Origin: CAJMNU01 sp905214855
GTDB taxonomy: Bacteria > Bacillota > Clostridia > Lachnospirales > Lachnospiraceae
Direction: 5' to 3'
NCBI GenBank assembly: GCA_937890595.1
Contig: CALADM010000025.1
Coordinates: 1-64,000 of the forward strand
DNA: 64,000 bases
The position numbers and the translations under genes were made by a program. Below the pieces are notes generated by a model, which was given only the letters and a program-made list of their open reading frames with translations, did not search any database and was not told the DNA's origin. Shown one piece after another: positions 55,837 to 64,000 of the stretch (the stretch's first letter is position 1; the number at the start of each line of letters is the position of its first letter).

Positions 55837-56898
55837 TTATTCTGATTTTTCACGAAGAGTAACGGCGGTTCTGGCTTGCCTTCTTCGTGTCTCTGAAAGA
55901 GCTGCATAGTGTTTTTTGGTAGTATTAACATCGTTGTGTCCTAATACATCGGCTACTAGATAAATATCCCCAGTCTCTTGATATAGGGCGGTTCCATATG
56001 TACTGCGTAATTTATGTGGAGTGATTTTTTTTAATGGGGTAACAATTTGAGCATATTTTTTAACTAGAATCTCAACAGATCTCACAGCGATTCTTTTTTT
56101 TCGCAAAGATAGAAAAAGAGCGTGTTCACTGCCAGCAGCAGGAACGATTTCTTTTCTCTCATCAATATAGTCTTGTAATGCATCCTCAACTTCAGGTCCA
56201 AAATATATTGTGGCTTCTTTTCCACCTTTTCTATAAATTCGAATCCCGCAATTTTTAAAATCTACATCTTCAAGATTCAATCCAACACATTCGCTTACTC
56301 GTATTCCTGTTCCAAGCAGGAGAGTAAGTATGGCTAAATCGCGTGTTCGAGTAATATTATGAAAATTTTTCTGTCTTCCAGCCATATTTTCACCATGATC
56401 TACCTCATCCAACAATTCTGCAACTTCATCTAAGTCTAAACGGATAATTTCCTTATCTGTTAATTTTGGTGTTTGTACAAGAGCAACAGGATTGTATGTA
56501 ATACGTTCTGTGCGGTAAAAATACTTATAAAAACTTTTTAATGAAGACAATTTTCTCATCAAACCACGTTCTTGATTTACAATAATTTCATCTTTATCAG
56601 AATTTCTATATTTTAAAAATTCCAAATATTCTTCAATATCAGCTGGTTTTAAACGTTCTAAATCAGATAATGGAATGTCTTTGATGTCTATGTTTTTATA
56701 AGTTGGGTTTGTTTCTTTGAGAAAACGAAAAAATACTCCTAAATCATAAGCATATCCAATTCGAGTTCTGGATGAGGAACGAGGTTCGATTCCGCGCATG
56801 TAATCTTTACAATATGGCGGAAGTTCCGCCAACATAGAACGAAGCTTTTTTCGATTTTTAAAATCTTGTTGTTCATGGTAAGTCAACGCAACTGGCAT
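55837..56898 (-). CDS. Tyrosine recombinase, Xer-like
   Basis: A 353-residue site-specific recombinase with an N-terminal SAM-like core-binding domain and a catalytic domain holding the full R-K-H-R-H-Y set: Arg in GTGIRVSE, Lys in RKGGKEA, His/Arg in HKLRSTYG, His in VLGHNDV and the nucleophile Tyr in KHYAA. It could be the chromosome-dimer-resolving Xer protein or a lone integrase. No adjacent mobile element is evident. The ATG at 56898 has GGAGG 10 bp upstream; a TTG two codons earlier is only 4 bp from it. Confidence 0.88.
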   Translation of the reverse strand: MPVALTYHEQQDFKNRKKLRSMLAELPPYCKDYMRGIEPRSSSRTRIGYAYDLGVFFRFLKETNPTYKNIDIKDIPLSDLERLKPADIEEYLEFLKYRNSDKDEIIVNQERGLMRKLSSLKSFYKYFYRTERITYNPVALVQTPKLTDKEIIRLDLDEVAELLDEVDHGENMAGRQKNFHNITRTRDLAILTLLLGTGIRVSECVGLNLEDVDFKNCGIRIYRKGGKEATIYFGPEVEDALQDYIDERKEIVPAAGSEHALFLSLRKKRIAVRSVEILVKKYAQIVTPLKKITPHKLRSTYGTALYQETGDIYLVADVLGHNDVNTTKKHYAALSETRRRQARTAVTLREKSE

Positions 56899-56964
56899 GA
56901 TCAAAATACCTCCATAAAAGGAATTATTAACACGTTTTTGTATAATAAACGGGCTTTTGTCTAT

Positions 56965-57030
56965 ATTATAATATAAAAAACATTTTTTTGCAATATTATT
57001 GCGTTAAATCGGTATTTAGCGCAATAATAT
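56965..57030 (-). promoter_or_regulatory. Recombinase promoter and adjoining inverted repeat
   Basis: On the - strand, TTGCAA (56988-56993) and TATAAT (56965-56970) are 17 bp apart. Directly upstream lies an inverted repeat of two 17-bp arms with one mismatch (56993-57009 and 57014-57030) around CGGT. The arms contain ATTATTGCG and TAAAT. It could be an operator or a recombinase binding site. Confidence 0.7.
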
Positions 57031-57069
57031 ATTTGTATATGAGCATCTGCCTTACTACTCTTTCTTGCT

Positions 57070-57110
57070 AAAAAAATAATGCAGAATCTGGAATTTCCAA
57101 ATTCTGCATT
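57070..57110 (-). terminator. Terminator of the nadD-yqeK-rsfS operon
   Basis: A 10-bp outer stem (AATGCAGAAT/ATTCTGCATT), one mismatch, then a 5-bp inner stem. On the - strand it is followed by a run of seven T. It lies between rsfS and the recombinase promoter. Confidence 0.88.
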
Positions 57111-57192
57111 TACTTTCCTTTTATTCAATAAATAAAAAACTAACATGCCAAAATTCATGTATAGAACGGATTGTTAGCATTTTGAGATGCGT

Positions 57193-57543
57193 TTATAAGT
57201 CTTCTTTTTCGATTAATTTTCCATCACTCCAGATTCTTTCCAAATCATAGAAAAGTCTGTCTTCTATACAGAAAATATGGACAATAATATCATTATAATC
57301 CAATAAAATCCAATTACCTGATTGGTAGCCTTCTGTTTGGCGACATTCGTATCCGGCTTTGTATAACGTTTCCTGTACATTATCTGCCATAGCTTGTACC
57401 TGATTTGTATTACTTCCACTGGCAATGATAAAATAATCAGCAATCACAGACACTTGATTGATATTAATAATTTTGATATCTTGTCCTTTTTTATCTTCTA
57501 AAGCATCTACTGCCATTTTTACCATAGTTTTCAATTGATCCAT
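57193..57543 (-). CDS. rsfS: Ribosome silencing factor RsfS
   Basis: A 116-residue protein of the Iojap/RsfS family, with ADYFIIASGSNTNQVQAMAD and the HIF strand near the C-terminus. RsfS binds ribosomal protein uL14 and blocks subunit joining when nutrients are scarce. The ATG at 57543 has a perfect AAAGGAG ribosome binding site; longer frames are rejected. Last gene of nadD-yqeK-rsfS. Confidence 0.94.
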   Translation of the reverse strand: MDQLKTMVKMAVDALEDKKGQDIKIININQVSVIADYFIIASGSNTNQVQAMADNVQETLYKAGYECRQTEGYQSGNWILLDYNDIIVHIFCIEDRLFYDLERIWSDGKLIEKEDL

Positions 57544-57584
57544 ATCGATCTCCTTTCTCATGATTGAATCAAAAAACAAAATTT

Positions 57585-58172
57585 CTATTTATTATTTTGT
57601 AATTCTTGCTGTTTTTTATAATAAAGATATGCTTTTTTAGACATTGGATCAAGAGTTCCTTTTTTCTGCACATATGCTAAAGTATCTTCTAAAATACAAC
57701 ATAATGTGTTGTCCAGATCCCAAAAAGCCTGTTTGCGCAATTCGCTCAAATGAGGCGCTTGATCTCTTCTAGGTTCTATATAATCTGCGATATAAATGAT
57801 TTTTTCCAAAAGAGACATCTCTTCTCTTCCTGTTGTATGGAAACGGATTGCATTTGAAATTTCTTCATCATATATACCATATTTTTCATATGCTAATACA
57901 GCTCCAAGTTTTCCATGAAGAACAGCTGGTGCCTGAAGCTCTTCTGGTGTTAATGGTATATTTCTTTCTTTACACATTTTTATTATAGTTTCATGATTAT
58001 AACATTTTGCACAATCATGAAGAAGCCCTGCTATTTCAGCTTTTTCCAGACTCTCTCCATATCGCATCGCAAGTGCCATAGCAGTAAAAGAAACGCTCAA
58101 TGTATGTTCATAGCGAGAGGCTGATAATGTATCTTTCAAACTTTTTCTTAACTTTAAAATTTTCTCATTCAT
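57585..58172 (-). CDS. yqeK: YqeK HD-domain diadenosine tetraphosphatase
   Basis: A 195-residue HD hydrolase with an early His in YEHTLSV, the HD pair in GLLHDCAK, further histidines in VLHGKLG and RFHTTG, and ADYIEPRRD. YqeK-type proteins cleave Ap4A symmetrically to ADP. The start overlaps the nadD stop by 4 bp. Confidence 0.93.
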   Translation of the reverse strand: MNEKILKLRKSLKDTLSASRYEHTLSVSFTAMALAMRYGESLEKAEIAGLLHDCAKCYNHETIIKMCKERNIPLTPEELQAPAVLHGKLGAVLAYEKYGIYDEEISNAIRFHTTGREEMSLLEKIIYIADYIEPRRDQAPHLSELRKQAFWDLDNTLCCILEDTLAYVQKKGTLDPMSKKAYLYYKKQQELQNNK

Positions 58173-58804
58173 TCCGATACCTCTTGATACAGATGATATT
58201 TTTCTATATATACAGCCACTTCTGCAGGAACTATATGGCGAACGCCTTCTCCTCTGGCAACCAGTTCACGCACGGTTGTAGAAGAAAGATTTGTATTAGA
58301 ATTATGAAGCCTATAAATTTTTGCATGATATTTATCGGTTAAATAAGTAATCTGAAGATTTAACTGCTCTTCTGCTTCTTCTAAAGATTCAGATGTTACA
58401 GATAAACGTCCCGCAACCAAAAAAGTGGTTTGTGTAAGTACTTGTTCCGGATGATACCATGTTTCAATATGCAAAAGAGAATCTGCTCCTACAATAAAAT
58501 AAAATTGATACTCTGGATATGACTCATGAAGCAAACGCAGCGTATCTGCTGTGTATGTTTTTCCCTCTCTCAAAAGTTCGAAATCAGAAAATACCATAAA
58601 GGGGTACGGACGAATTGCAATTTGAACCATTTCGCATCGATCTTTTGTATCTGCAAGAACATGTCCTGATTTATGGGGAGGACATTTGGATGGCATATAC
58701 CAAATAGCATCCAAATGATATTCCTGAAATGCCTGTATTCCCAAAGCTAAATGTGTATTGTGTATAGGATCAAAAGTTCCTCCCATAATTCCAATCTTTG
58801 GCAT
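58169..58804 (-). CDS. nadD: Nicotinate-nucleotide adenylyltransferase NadD
   Basis: A 211-residue nucleotidyltransferase with the motif GGTFDPIHNTHLALG (HxxH-type ATP site) and the C-terminal STTVREL signature (SSTxxR). It makes deamido-NAD from nicotinate mononucleotide and ATP in NAD synthesis. First gene of its operon, after the yhbY terminator. Confidence 0.95.
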   Translation of the reverse strand: MPKIGIMGGTFDPIHNTHLALGIQAFQEYHLDAIWYMPSKCPPHKSGHVLADTKDRCEMVQIAIRPYPFMVFSDFELLREGKTYTADTLRLLHESYPEYQFYFIVGADSLLHIETWYHPEQVLTQTTFLVAGRLSVTSESLEEAEEQLNLQITYLTDKYHAKIYRLHNSNTNLSSTTVRELVARGEGVRHIVPAEVAVYIEKYHLYQEVSE

Positions 58805-58863
58805 ACCGACTCAACCTCCTTAGATTACATAAATATATTATGTTTCCTGTTGTGAAAATGTTT

Positions 58864-58921
58864 ATAAAAACATCGCATGGAAACCTTATCGTGTTCTATT
58901 GTCGAATAAGATTCCCATGCG
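58864..58921 (-). terminator. Terminator after yhbY
   Basis: An imperfect long stem (CGCATGG...CTTAT against ATAAG...CCATGCG, 58874-58921) is followed on the - strand by TTTTTATAAA. It ends the rplU-prp-rpmA-obgE-yhbY operon before nadD. Confidence 0.75.
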
Positions 58922-58991
58922 CCCATAATAAATGAAACAATCTATACATTATACAGAAATCTTCTACAAAAGGCAGATTCCTGATTTTCTT

Positions 58992-59285
58992 TTATGGGAG
59001 AACAATCTTTCTTTTTGCCGGATCTTTTGCCGGTTTATATAATACAATCTTCTTCCCGATAACCTGAACTACTTGTGAATGAGTACGCTCTGCCAAAACC
59101 GCAGCAATTTCTTTTTCATCGTCCAGACAATTTTTTAAAACTGTAATTTTAATAAGTTCTCTCGCTTCTAATGCTTCTGCCACTGCCTCTGTGATTTCTG
59201 GAGTCAGACTGGATTTTCCAATCTGAAAGATAGAATCCATTGTCATGGCTAAACCTTTTAGATAAGCTCTTTGCTTGCTTGTCAT
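58992..59285 (-). CDS. yhbY: CRM-domain RNA-binding protein YhbY
   Basis: A 97-residue protein covering one CRM domain, with the N-terminal KQRAYLKGLA motif, FQIGKSSLTPE and the basic C-terminal RNA-binding end. YhbY binds pre-50S particles. It is often encoded beside obgE, as here, 16 bp downstream. Confidence 0.93.
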   Translation of the reverse strand: MTSKQRAYLKGLAMTMDSIFQIGKSSLTPEITEAVAEALEARELIKITVLKNCLDDEKEIAAVLAERTHSQVVQVIGKKIVLYKPAKDPAKRKIVLP

Positions 59286-59301
59286 AACGCCTTAATGCCT
59301 C

Positions 59302-60585
59302 CTATTTATAATAATCAAACTCCAGACCATACATACGAACGGTGTCACCTTCCTGGATTCCCGCTTTCTCTAAATCCTCTAAAATACCTGTATTTTTCAG
59401 GAAATTTTGGAAGAATGTAAATCCTTTTTCTGAATCCAGATTTGTATAGCCTAACATTTTTTCAATACGTGGTCCTTCTACAACAAAAGCACCATCTGCA
59501 GCACGTGTTACTTCATAAGGAAGATTTCGGTCAGACTCATATCGAATATCGAATTCTTTTTCGAATACAGTCGGGGTTCGATCCACTGTCTGAAGCAGCT
59601 GATATACAGCATATAACAATTCTTTTACACCTTTTCCGCTTACTGCTGATATTGGATAAACAGGAATACCTTTTGGCTCAAATGTTTTTTTCAAACGCTC
59701 CATAGGATCTTCACCCTCTGTATAAACAGCATCCAATTTATTTGCAGCAATGATCTGTGGACGATCCAGAAGAGAGGCATCATATTTCTCAAGCTCATGA
59801 TTAATGGTATAAATATCTTCCACAGGATCACGTCCTTCAACAGAAGCAGCATCTACGACATGAAGGAGCACTTTACAGCGTTCAATATGACGTAAAAACG
59901 CATGTCCAAGTCCAACTCCCTCAGATGCCCCTTCAATAATACCAGGGATATCAGCCATAACAAATCCATTTGTTCCATCCAGGTCTACAACGCCAAGATG
60001 TGGATTTAAGGTTGTAAAATGATAGTTTGCAATCTGAGGTCTTGCATTGGAAACTCGAGAAAGCAATGTCGATTTTCCAACATTAGGATATCCGATCAAA
60101 CCTACATCTGCAATTACTTTTAACTCCAACTTAACCCAAAGTTCAGCACCTGCCTGACCAGGTTGTGCGTATTTTGGCACCTGCATTGTCGCAGTTGCAA
60201 AATGCATATTGCCAAGACCGCCTTTACCGCCTCTTAAAATCACTTCTCTTTTATTGTCACCTGACATATCAGCAATAACTTTTCCAGATTCAAAATCTTT
60301 GATCACCGTTCCCTCTGGAACTTTTACGATCAAATCATCTGCATCTGCACCATGGCATCTGCGTTTTTTGCCCTCTTCCCCGTCTTTGGCTATATATTTT
60401 CGAACATGGCGGAAGTCTGTCAATGTATTTAAACCGGGATCGACTTCGAAAATAATATCACCGCCGCGTCCGCCATCACCGCCATCAGGACCGCCATTGG
60501 GTACATAGAGTTCCCGGCGAAAGCTGACGTGACCGTCTCCGCCTTTACCGGATTTAATAAATACTTTTGCACTGTCGGCAAACAT
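59302..60585 (-). CDS. obgE: Ribosome-assembly GTPase Obg
   Basis: A 427-residue GTPase with a glycine-rich N-terminal Obg domain (GGDGGRGGDIIFEVD), a G domain with G1 GYPNVGKST, G3 DIPGIIEGA and G4 ANKLD, and a C-terminal OCT domain (about residues 350-427). It assists 50S maturation and links to stress responses. It is separated from rpmA by a terminator-like hairpin. Confidence 0.96.
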   Translation of the reverse strand: MFADSAKVFIKSGKGGDGHVSFRRELYVPNGGPDGGDGGRGGDIIFEVDPGLNTLTDFRHVRKYIAKDGEEGKKRRCHGADADDLIVKVPEGTVIKDFESGKVIADMSGDNKREVILRGGKGGLGNMHFATATMQVPKYAQPGQAGAELWVKLELKVIADVGLIGYPNVGKSTLLSRVSNARPQIANYHFTTLNPHLGVVDLDGTNGFVMADIPGIIEGASEGVGLGHAFLRHIERCKVLLHVVDAASVEGRDPVEDIYTINHELEKYDASLLDRPQIIAANKLDAVYTEGEDPMERLKKTFEPKGIPVYPISAVSGKGVKELLYAVYQLLQTVDRTPTVFEKEFDIRYESDRNLPYEVTRAADGAFVVEGPRIEKMLGYTNLDSEKGFTFFQNFLKNTGILEDLEKAGIQEGDTVRMYGLEFDYYK

Positions 60586-60618
60586 AAACTTACCGTCCTT
60601 TACTTAATTTTTTTGTTG

Positions 60619-60650
60619 AAAAAAGGCTTCATACGATGAGGTATGAAGCC
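60619..60650 (-). terminator. Intra-operon terminator between rpmA and obgE
   Basis: A perfect 10-bp stem (GGCTTCATAC and its complement) with a 6-nt loop and, on the - strand, six T immediately after. It would lower obgE and yhbY expression relative to ribosomal proteins. Confidence 0.88.
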
Positions 60651-60658
60651 ACCATAAA

Positions 60659-60949
60659 TTACTCGTTGATTGCTCTTGGGTATACAGAAACCTGTTTTTT
60701 GTCTCTGCCCTTTCTTTCAAACTTAACAACACCATCTACCATTGCAAATAATGTGTCATCTCCACCCTTACCAACATTTAAGCCTGGATGGATCTTTGTT
60801 CCACGCTGTCTGTAAAGAATGTTTCCAGCCAGTACAAACTGTCCGTCAGCTCTCTTTGCACCAAGTCTTTTAGACTCGGAATCACGACCGTTCTTTGTGG
60901 AACCTACACCTTTTTTATGAGCGAATAATTGAAGGTTCATTTTGAACAT
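60659..60949 (-). CDS. rpmA: 50S ribosomal protein L27
   Basis: A 96-residue L27 with the Firmicutes N-terminal extension MFKMNLQLFA before HKKGVGSTKNGRDS. The protease Prp, encoded directly upstream, is known to remove such extensions after the Phe-Ala residues before 50S assembly. GAGGAGGTG precedes the first ATG, so the extension is real and not an annotation artefact. Confidence 0.96.
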   Translation of the reverse strand: MFKMNLQLFAHKKGVGSTKNGRDSESKRLGAKRADGQFVLAGNILYRQRGTKIHPGLNVGKGGDDTLFAMVDGVVKFERKGRDKKQVSVYPRAINE

Positions 60950-60952
60950 GTG

Positions 60953-61279
60953 TTACACCTCCTCAAATCGGATTCTAATATATTTTTTGCCGTAGGATTC
61001 TTGGATGCTCTGAAGCCCCAAAATCAAAGAATCCATCAGCAGCTGTGAATTCGGACTTACTGATCCCGAAAAATGCAGTTCAAACAAGCCACGCTGCTCT
61101 TCTACTTGTCCAGTAAATGCATCATCTGTAAATTGTTCGATTGAATTAAATGCATTTAAAGTCAGAGCCGATACAGCAGCACATATAATATCACTGCCAT
61201 ACTCTGCATAACCGGCGTGTCCCTGAATCAAGATCCCTGTTATATGATCCGAACCACGGTAAACTGTCACCTGAATCAT
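60953..61279 (-). CDS. prp: Ribosomal-processing cysteine protease Prp
   Basis: A 108-residue protein with the catalytic histidine in GHAGYAEYG and catalytic cysteine in DIICAAVSAL. It cleaves the N-terminal extension of L27. The gene order rplU-prp-rpmA is typical for Firmicutes and matches the substrate next to it. Confidence 0.94.
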   Translation of the reverse strand: MIQVTVYRGSDHITGILIQGHAGYAEYGSDIICAAVSALTLNAFNSIEQFTDDAFTGQVEEQRGLFELHFSGSVSPNSQLLMDSLILGLQSIQESYGKKYIRIRFEEV

Positions 61280-61284
61280 ACGAA

Positions 61285-61593
61285 TTAAGCGTTGATCTTT
61301 TCAATCTTTACCTGAGTATAAGACTGTCTGTGACCATTTTTCTTATGGTAACCGGTTTTTCTCTTATACTTGTAAACGATGACTTTCTTACCCTTTTTGT
61401 CACCTAAAACGGTTGCGGTAACGGTTGCACCCTCTACAGTAGGGCATCCGATTGCTAATTCGCCGTTGTTTACAGCTAACACCTGGTCAAATGTAAATGT
61501 TGTACCAGCCTCAGCACCCAGCTTCTCTACTTTAATGATATCGCCTTCTGCTACTTTGTACTGCTTACCACCTGTTGCAATAATCGCGTACAT
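61285..61593 (-). CDS. rplU: 50S ribosomal protein L21
   Basis: A 102-residue L21, with YAIIATGGKQYKVAEGD at the N-terminus and YKRKTGYHKKNGHRQ near the C-terminus. The ATG at 61593 follows AGGAGGTG, and the length fits the family; a longer start is rejected. An approximately 80-nt leader precedes it and could be the L21 autoregulatory leader, which I could not confirm from structure. Confidence 0.95.
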   Translation of the reverse strand: MYAIIATGGKQYKVAEGDIIKVEKLGAEAGTTFTFDQVLAVNNGELAIGCPTVEGATVTATVLGDKKGKKVIVYKYKRKTGYHKKNGHRQSYTQVKIEKINA

Positions 61594-61681
61594 ATGGCAC
61601 CTCCTATTATCATTACTCGCCAACTTCGGTGTCTGGAATATTTCCCAAAACTTTTAACCTCATTGTGCGGCATACTCCATA

Positions 61682-61710
61682 ATAATAACAGCTTGTCTTG
61701 ATTCTGTCAA
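61682..61710 (-). promoter_or_regulatory. Promoter of the rplU operon
   Basis: On the - strand, TTGACA (61705-61710) and TATTAT (61682-61687) are 17 bp apart. The -35 overlaps the stop codon of the upstream RNase gene. Confidence 0.85.
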
Positions 61711-62996
61711 TCATTTTTTTCAAAAAAACCACATATTTTTGCCTGTTCTGCTAATGGACGTTCCATTTTTTTACGAGTTAATTCCATCAAATGAAGAGGA
61801 GTCATATCTACTACGGTTGTTTTAACAGGATCTTGAAAAACAATGGATTGCATCTCTTTTAAAAGATCATCATCATCCTGTTGATATGCCATATCAATAA
61901 AATCAATCAAGATAATACCAGAAATATTACGCAGGCGGATTTGCTCTCCTACTGCATGTGCAGCCTCTAAGTTTAAATTGCGTATGGTTTCTCTAGGAGA
62001 CTTTTTTCCAGAATTTTTTCCTGTGTTGACATCAATTACAGTCAACGCTTCTGTGGGCTCAATTACAAGATATCCACCAGATTTCAACCACACTTTTTTC
62101 TTTAAAGCATCTCCTAAAAGCTCATGGAGACTTTCCAATTTATAAAGAGGAAGCAAATCATCCTGATAATACCGAAGCACATGTCTATCTGTCTGTACTT
62201 CTGGTTTATTTTCAAACATATCTTTTTCATCTGTTTTTTGTTTGATATGTTGATCTAAATATATCTGTATCGAATCATAGATATCTTTTTGATCTGTAAT
62301 GATCGCATCTAAATAGTCCAGATTGTAGTCTCTTAATAAGGATAGATACGGCGGATCATCTTCATATACCAAAGAAAAACAGGATGAAAAACGTCCTTTT
62401 TTTAAAATAGAAAAAAATTGATTACGCAGATAGTCCATTTCATAACAAATTTCATCAAATGAAGCATATATTGCATTTGTTCTTAATATAAATCCAATCT
62501 CTTCACTACAAAATGGCGAAAATTTTTCTTGAGCTTCTTTTTTCCAATTTTTATCTTGTATCTTAGCTGAAATACCAAGACCTGGTTTCCCGGCAGTCAA
62601 AACAGCATAACGCCCAGTTATATTCAGACAAGATGTTAAGACAGGATCCTTTGTTTTAACAGCTTCCCGTTCTACTTGAACCAAAATCTCATCACCAGGT
62701 CTTAGCTTTCTGGAAGAAAATAATGTTTTTTCTTCATCAACATCCAAAGTATTTGTAAACAAATGACTTGGATTGGAATCTAAACTGTAAAAGCCCTGTT
62801 TTCCATTTCCTAGATCAACAAAAGCTGCATGAATATTTGGAACAATATCCCGTACTTTTCCTACATACACATTGCGCAGCATACTCTCACTATGGATTGG
62901 CTGCAAATGACATTGGATTCCTCTATTTTTGTTTTTTAAAACAGTCCATAGTGCTTTTTCATCTCTTGTGACGATGAGACGCTGTTTGTAATTCAT
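61707..62996 (-). CDS. rng: RNase E/G family ribonuclease
   Basis: A 429-residue protein with an S1-like N-terminal region (VYVGKVRDIVPNIHAAFVDLG) and a DNase I-like catalytic core with the magnesium-binding motif TVIDVNTGK and IDFIDM. It lacks the long C-terminal scaffold of RNase E, so it resembles RNase G. It processes rRNA and mRNA ends. The ATG at 62996 overlaps the upstream stop (ATGA) and follows AAAGGA; an in-frame ATG three codons earlier is too close to that site. Confidence 0.88.
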   Translation of the reverse strand: MNYKQRLIVTRDEKALWTVLKNKNRGIQCHLQPIHSESMLRNVYVGKVRDIVPNIHAAFVDLGNGKQGFYSLDSNPSHLFTNTLDVDEEKTLFSSRKLRPGDEILVQVEREAVKTKDPVLTSCLNITGRYAVLTAGKPGLGISAKIQDKNWKKEAQEKFSPFCSEEIGFILRTNAIYASFDEICYEMDYLRNQFFSILKKGRFSSCFSLVYEDDPPYLSLLRDYNLDYLDAIITDQKDIYDSIQIYLDQHIKQKTDEKDMFENKPEVQTDRHVLRYYQDDLLPLYKLESLHELLGDALKKKVWLKSGGYLVIEPTEALTVIDVNTGKNSGKKSPRETIRNLNLEAAHAVGEQIRLRNISGIILIDFIDMAYQQDDDDLLKEMQSIVFQDPVKTTVVDMTPLHLMELTRKKMERPLAEQAKICGFFEKND

Positions 62997-63724
62997 TCTA
63001 TACATTCCTTTCCGGGAAAATCTGTTCCAAATTCTTCCAAAGGAATGTAGTCTGTCATTTCCTTGTTTGTAAATCCATAGACTTCTTCACGTTCTACTAT
63101 AAAAGGAAGATTCTCTATATCGATTCCTTCTGTATTACAAAAGGCTTCCATAACCAATTCAGGCTTTAGATTATTAGTGCTTCCTGTTGATAACTTCATA
63201 AAAACAGACTTTGTTTCTTCTTCTAGTCTAACCTCATATAAAAGCGGACGCAGATCTACCTCACGTTCACTTTTTTTGCTAATTTTTGTAATCATGATAG
63301 AGGGCTGTTGACAAAAATGTTCAAATGTTTTAGAAAGCACTGTCCAGTTTATCTCATTCCCAGTCAAAAATACACGGTAATCTGCAGCAGCTACAATAGA
63401 CATTGCATTTTTTGCCTGATCTGGAAGTTCTTTTACCTGAAGGATCTGGAATCCTTCTGCCATTGTATTATTTAACATATTACGGATTGCATTGGAAGAA
63501 AGTCCTGGATTTTCACTCAATTCAATATCCATATACTCTCCATTACTTAAAAGCCCCACGCCAAGAGGAGCTGCAAAAGACATGATCATATGAGGACTAA
63601 ATCCTTCACTATAGCGGACCGGAAGACCTGCTCTGCGAATTGCTTTTTGAAAATAGCGCATCACATCCAGATGTCCGATAAATTTCACATATCCTTGTTT
63701 TGAAAATTTAATTCTTAGCTTCAA
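62993..63724 (-). CDS. DUF2344 / TIGR03936 radical-SAM-associated protein
   Basis: A 243-residue protein beginning LKLRIKFSKQGYVKFIGHLD, the conserved family start, with GFSPHMIMSFAAPLGVG. Function is unknown, but it is usually encoded with a TIGR03960 radical SAM protein, which is the next gene here. I place the start at TTG 63724 because AGGAGG lies 8 bp upstream; the GTG at 63733 is adjacent to it. Confidence 0.88.
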   Translation of the reverse strand: MKLRIKFSKQGYVKFIGHLDVMRYFQKAIRRAGLPVRYSEGFSPHMIMSFAAPLGVGLLSNGEYMDIELSENPGLSSNAIRNMLNNTMAEGFQILQVKELPDQAKNAMSIVAAADYRVFLTGNEINWTVLSKTFEHFCQQPSIMITKISKKSEREVDLRPLLYEVRLEEETKSVFMKLSTGSTNNLKPELVMEAFCNTEGIDIENLPFIVEREEVYGFTNKEMTDYIPLEEFGTDFPGKECIE

Positions 63725-64000
63725 AGCAAACACCTCCTCCGAAATTCATTGCACCACATCCAGAACAGCGCTCTCTGCAATTTGGTGTTACAACACCATT
63801 CATCGCCTGAGTCCATTCTCGTTTTAAGAAGGTTTTGCTTACACCTACATCAATAAAATCCCATGGGAAAATTTCATCCAAACTACGTTCACGGGTGGTA
63901 TAAAAATCAGGATCGATGCCACAGGATTCAAACGCTTTCATCCAATGATCATTACAAAAATTATCTGACCATGAATCATATAAAGCGCCATTGTTATATG
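63708..64000 (-). CDS. 3' end of a TIGR03960-type radical SAM protein
   Basis: The frame stays open to the window edge, so only the last about 97 residues are present. They include TRERSLDEIFPWDFID, FLKREW and a terminal cysteine cluster CRERCSGCGAMNFGGG. The companion is DUF2344, whose gene overlaps its 3' end by 17 bp. The radical-SAM core itself lies outside the window, so this assignment rests on the C-terminal domain and the partner gene. Confidence 0.78.
   Translation of the reverse strand, partial: YNNGALYDSWSDNFCNDHWMKAFESCGIDPDFYTTRERSLDEIFPWDFIDVGVSKTFLKREWTQAMNGVVTPNCRERCSGCGAMNFGGGVCFEAKN

Noticed and set aside
55837..56898. Tyrosine recombinase as integrase of the secretion locus
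   Set aside because: It is separated from the locus by agcS, lexA and the yneA-like gene, which appear to be ordinary chromosomal genes, so there is no evidence of a link.

Overview
The window looks like a low-GC, Gram-positive Clostridia chromosome, most likely a Lachnospiraceae gut anaerobe (Blautia/Dorea/Ruminococcus-like). This is inferred from gene content: YlbJ, RecU, a short HisG with HisZ, paired GlgC/GlgD, an L27 with a cleavable N-terminus next to the Prp protease, LytTR regulation, and DUF2344 beside its radical-SAM partner. No rRNA, tRNA, IS element or CRISPR array was seen.

Layout. (1) 1-11264: housekeeping genes, mostly on the + strand: a coiled-coil protein, ylbJ (opposite strand), an M23 peptidase, a small alarmone synthetase, an rRNA methyltransferase, two pseudouridine synthases, a HAD phosphatase, a YgiQ radical SAM protein, an SDR, a small membrane protein and recU. 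(2) 11272-19352: a histidine operon behind a clean sigma-A promoter (hisZ-G-D-B-A and an unusual hisIE fusion), then pepT and a response-regulator-like protein with a degenerate receiver, closed by a strong terminator. hisF, hisH and hisC are absent. (3) 19396-21740: glgC-glgD on the - strand.

(4) 22034-52593 is the striking part: about 30 kb of visibly AT-richer DNA holding a type IV secretion-like locus without relaxase, integrase or recognisable flanking repeats. A divergent GHKL kinase/LytTR regulator pair sits at its left edge, with candidate LytTR direct repeats between the regulator and the operon. The + strand operon encodes DUF1292, STAS (RsbV-like) and CPBP proteins, a VirD4 coupling ATPase, two Ig-like membrane-anchored paralogues, two adjacent VirB6-like proteins, a VirB3/PrgI-VirB4 fusion, a solute-binding lipoprotein broken by one in-frame stop, a pilin-like protein, a 1035-residue lipoprotein and a cell-wall-binding-repeat protein. 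It continues with an RsbW-like kinase, a formyltransferase-like enzyme, a DUF2156 protein, a MATE transporter fused to a degenerate RsbW-like domain, an RsbU-like phosphatase and a 1434-residue coiled-coil protein. I read it as a dedicated secretion or surface-assembly machine with two layers of control (quorum/peptide-type LytTR transcription and an Rsb-type partner switch), not a conjugative element. That is inference.

(5) 52600-56898: an alanine/sodium symporter, then lexA divergent from a yneA-like LysM division suppressor with several LexA boxes between them, then a tyrosine recombinase whose promoter abuts a large inverted repeat. (6) 57193-64000, - strand: nadD-yqeK-rsfS, rplU-prp-rpmA-obgE-yhbY, an RNase E/G homologue, DUF2344, and the 3' end of a radical SAM gene cut by the window edge.
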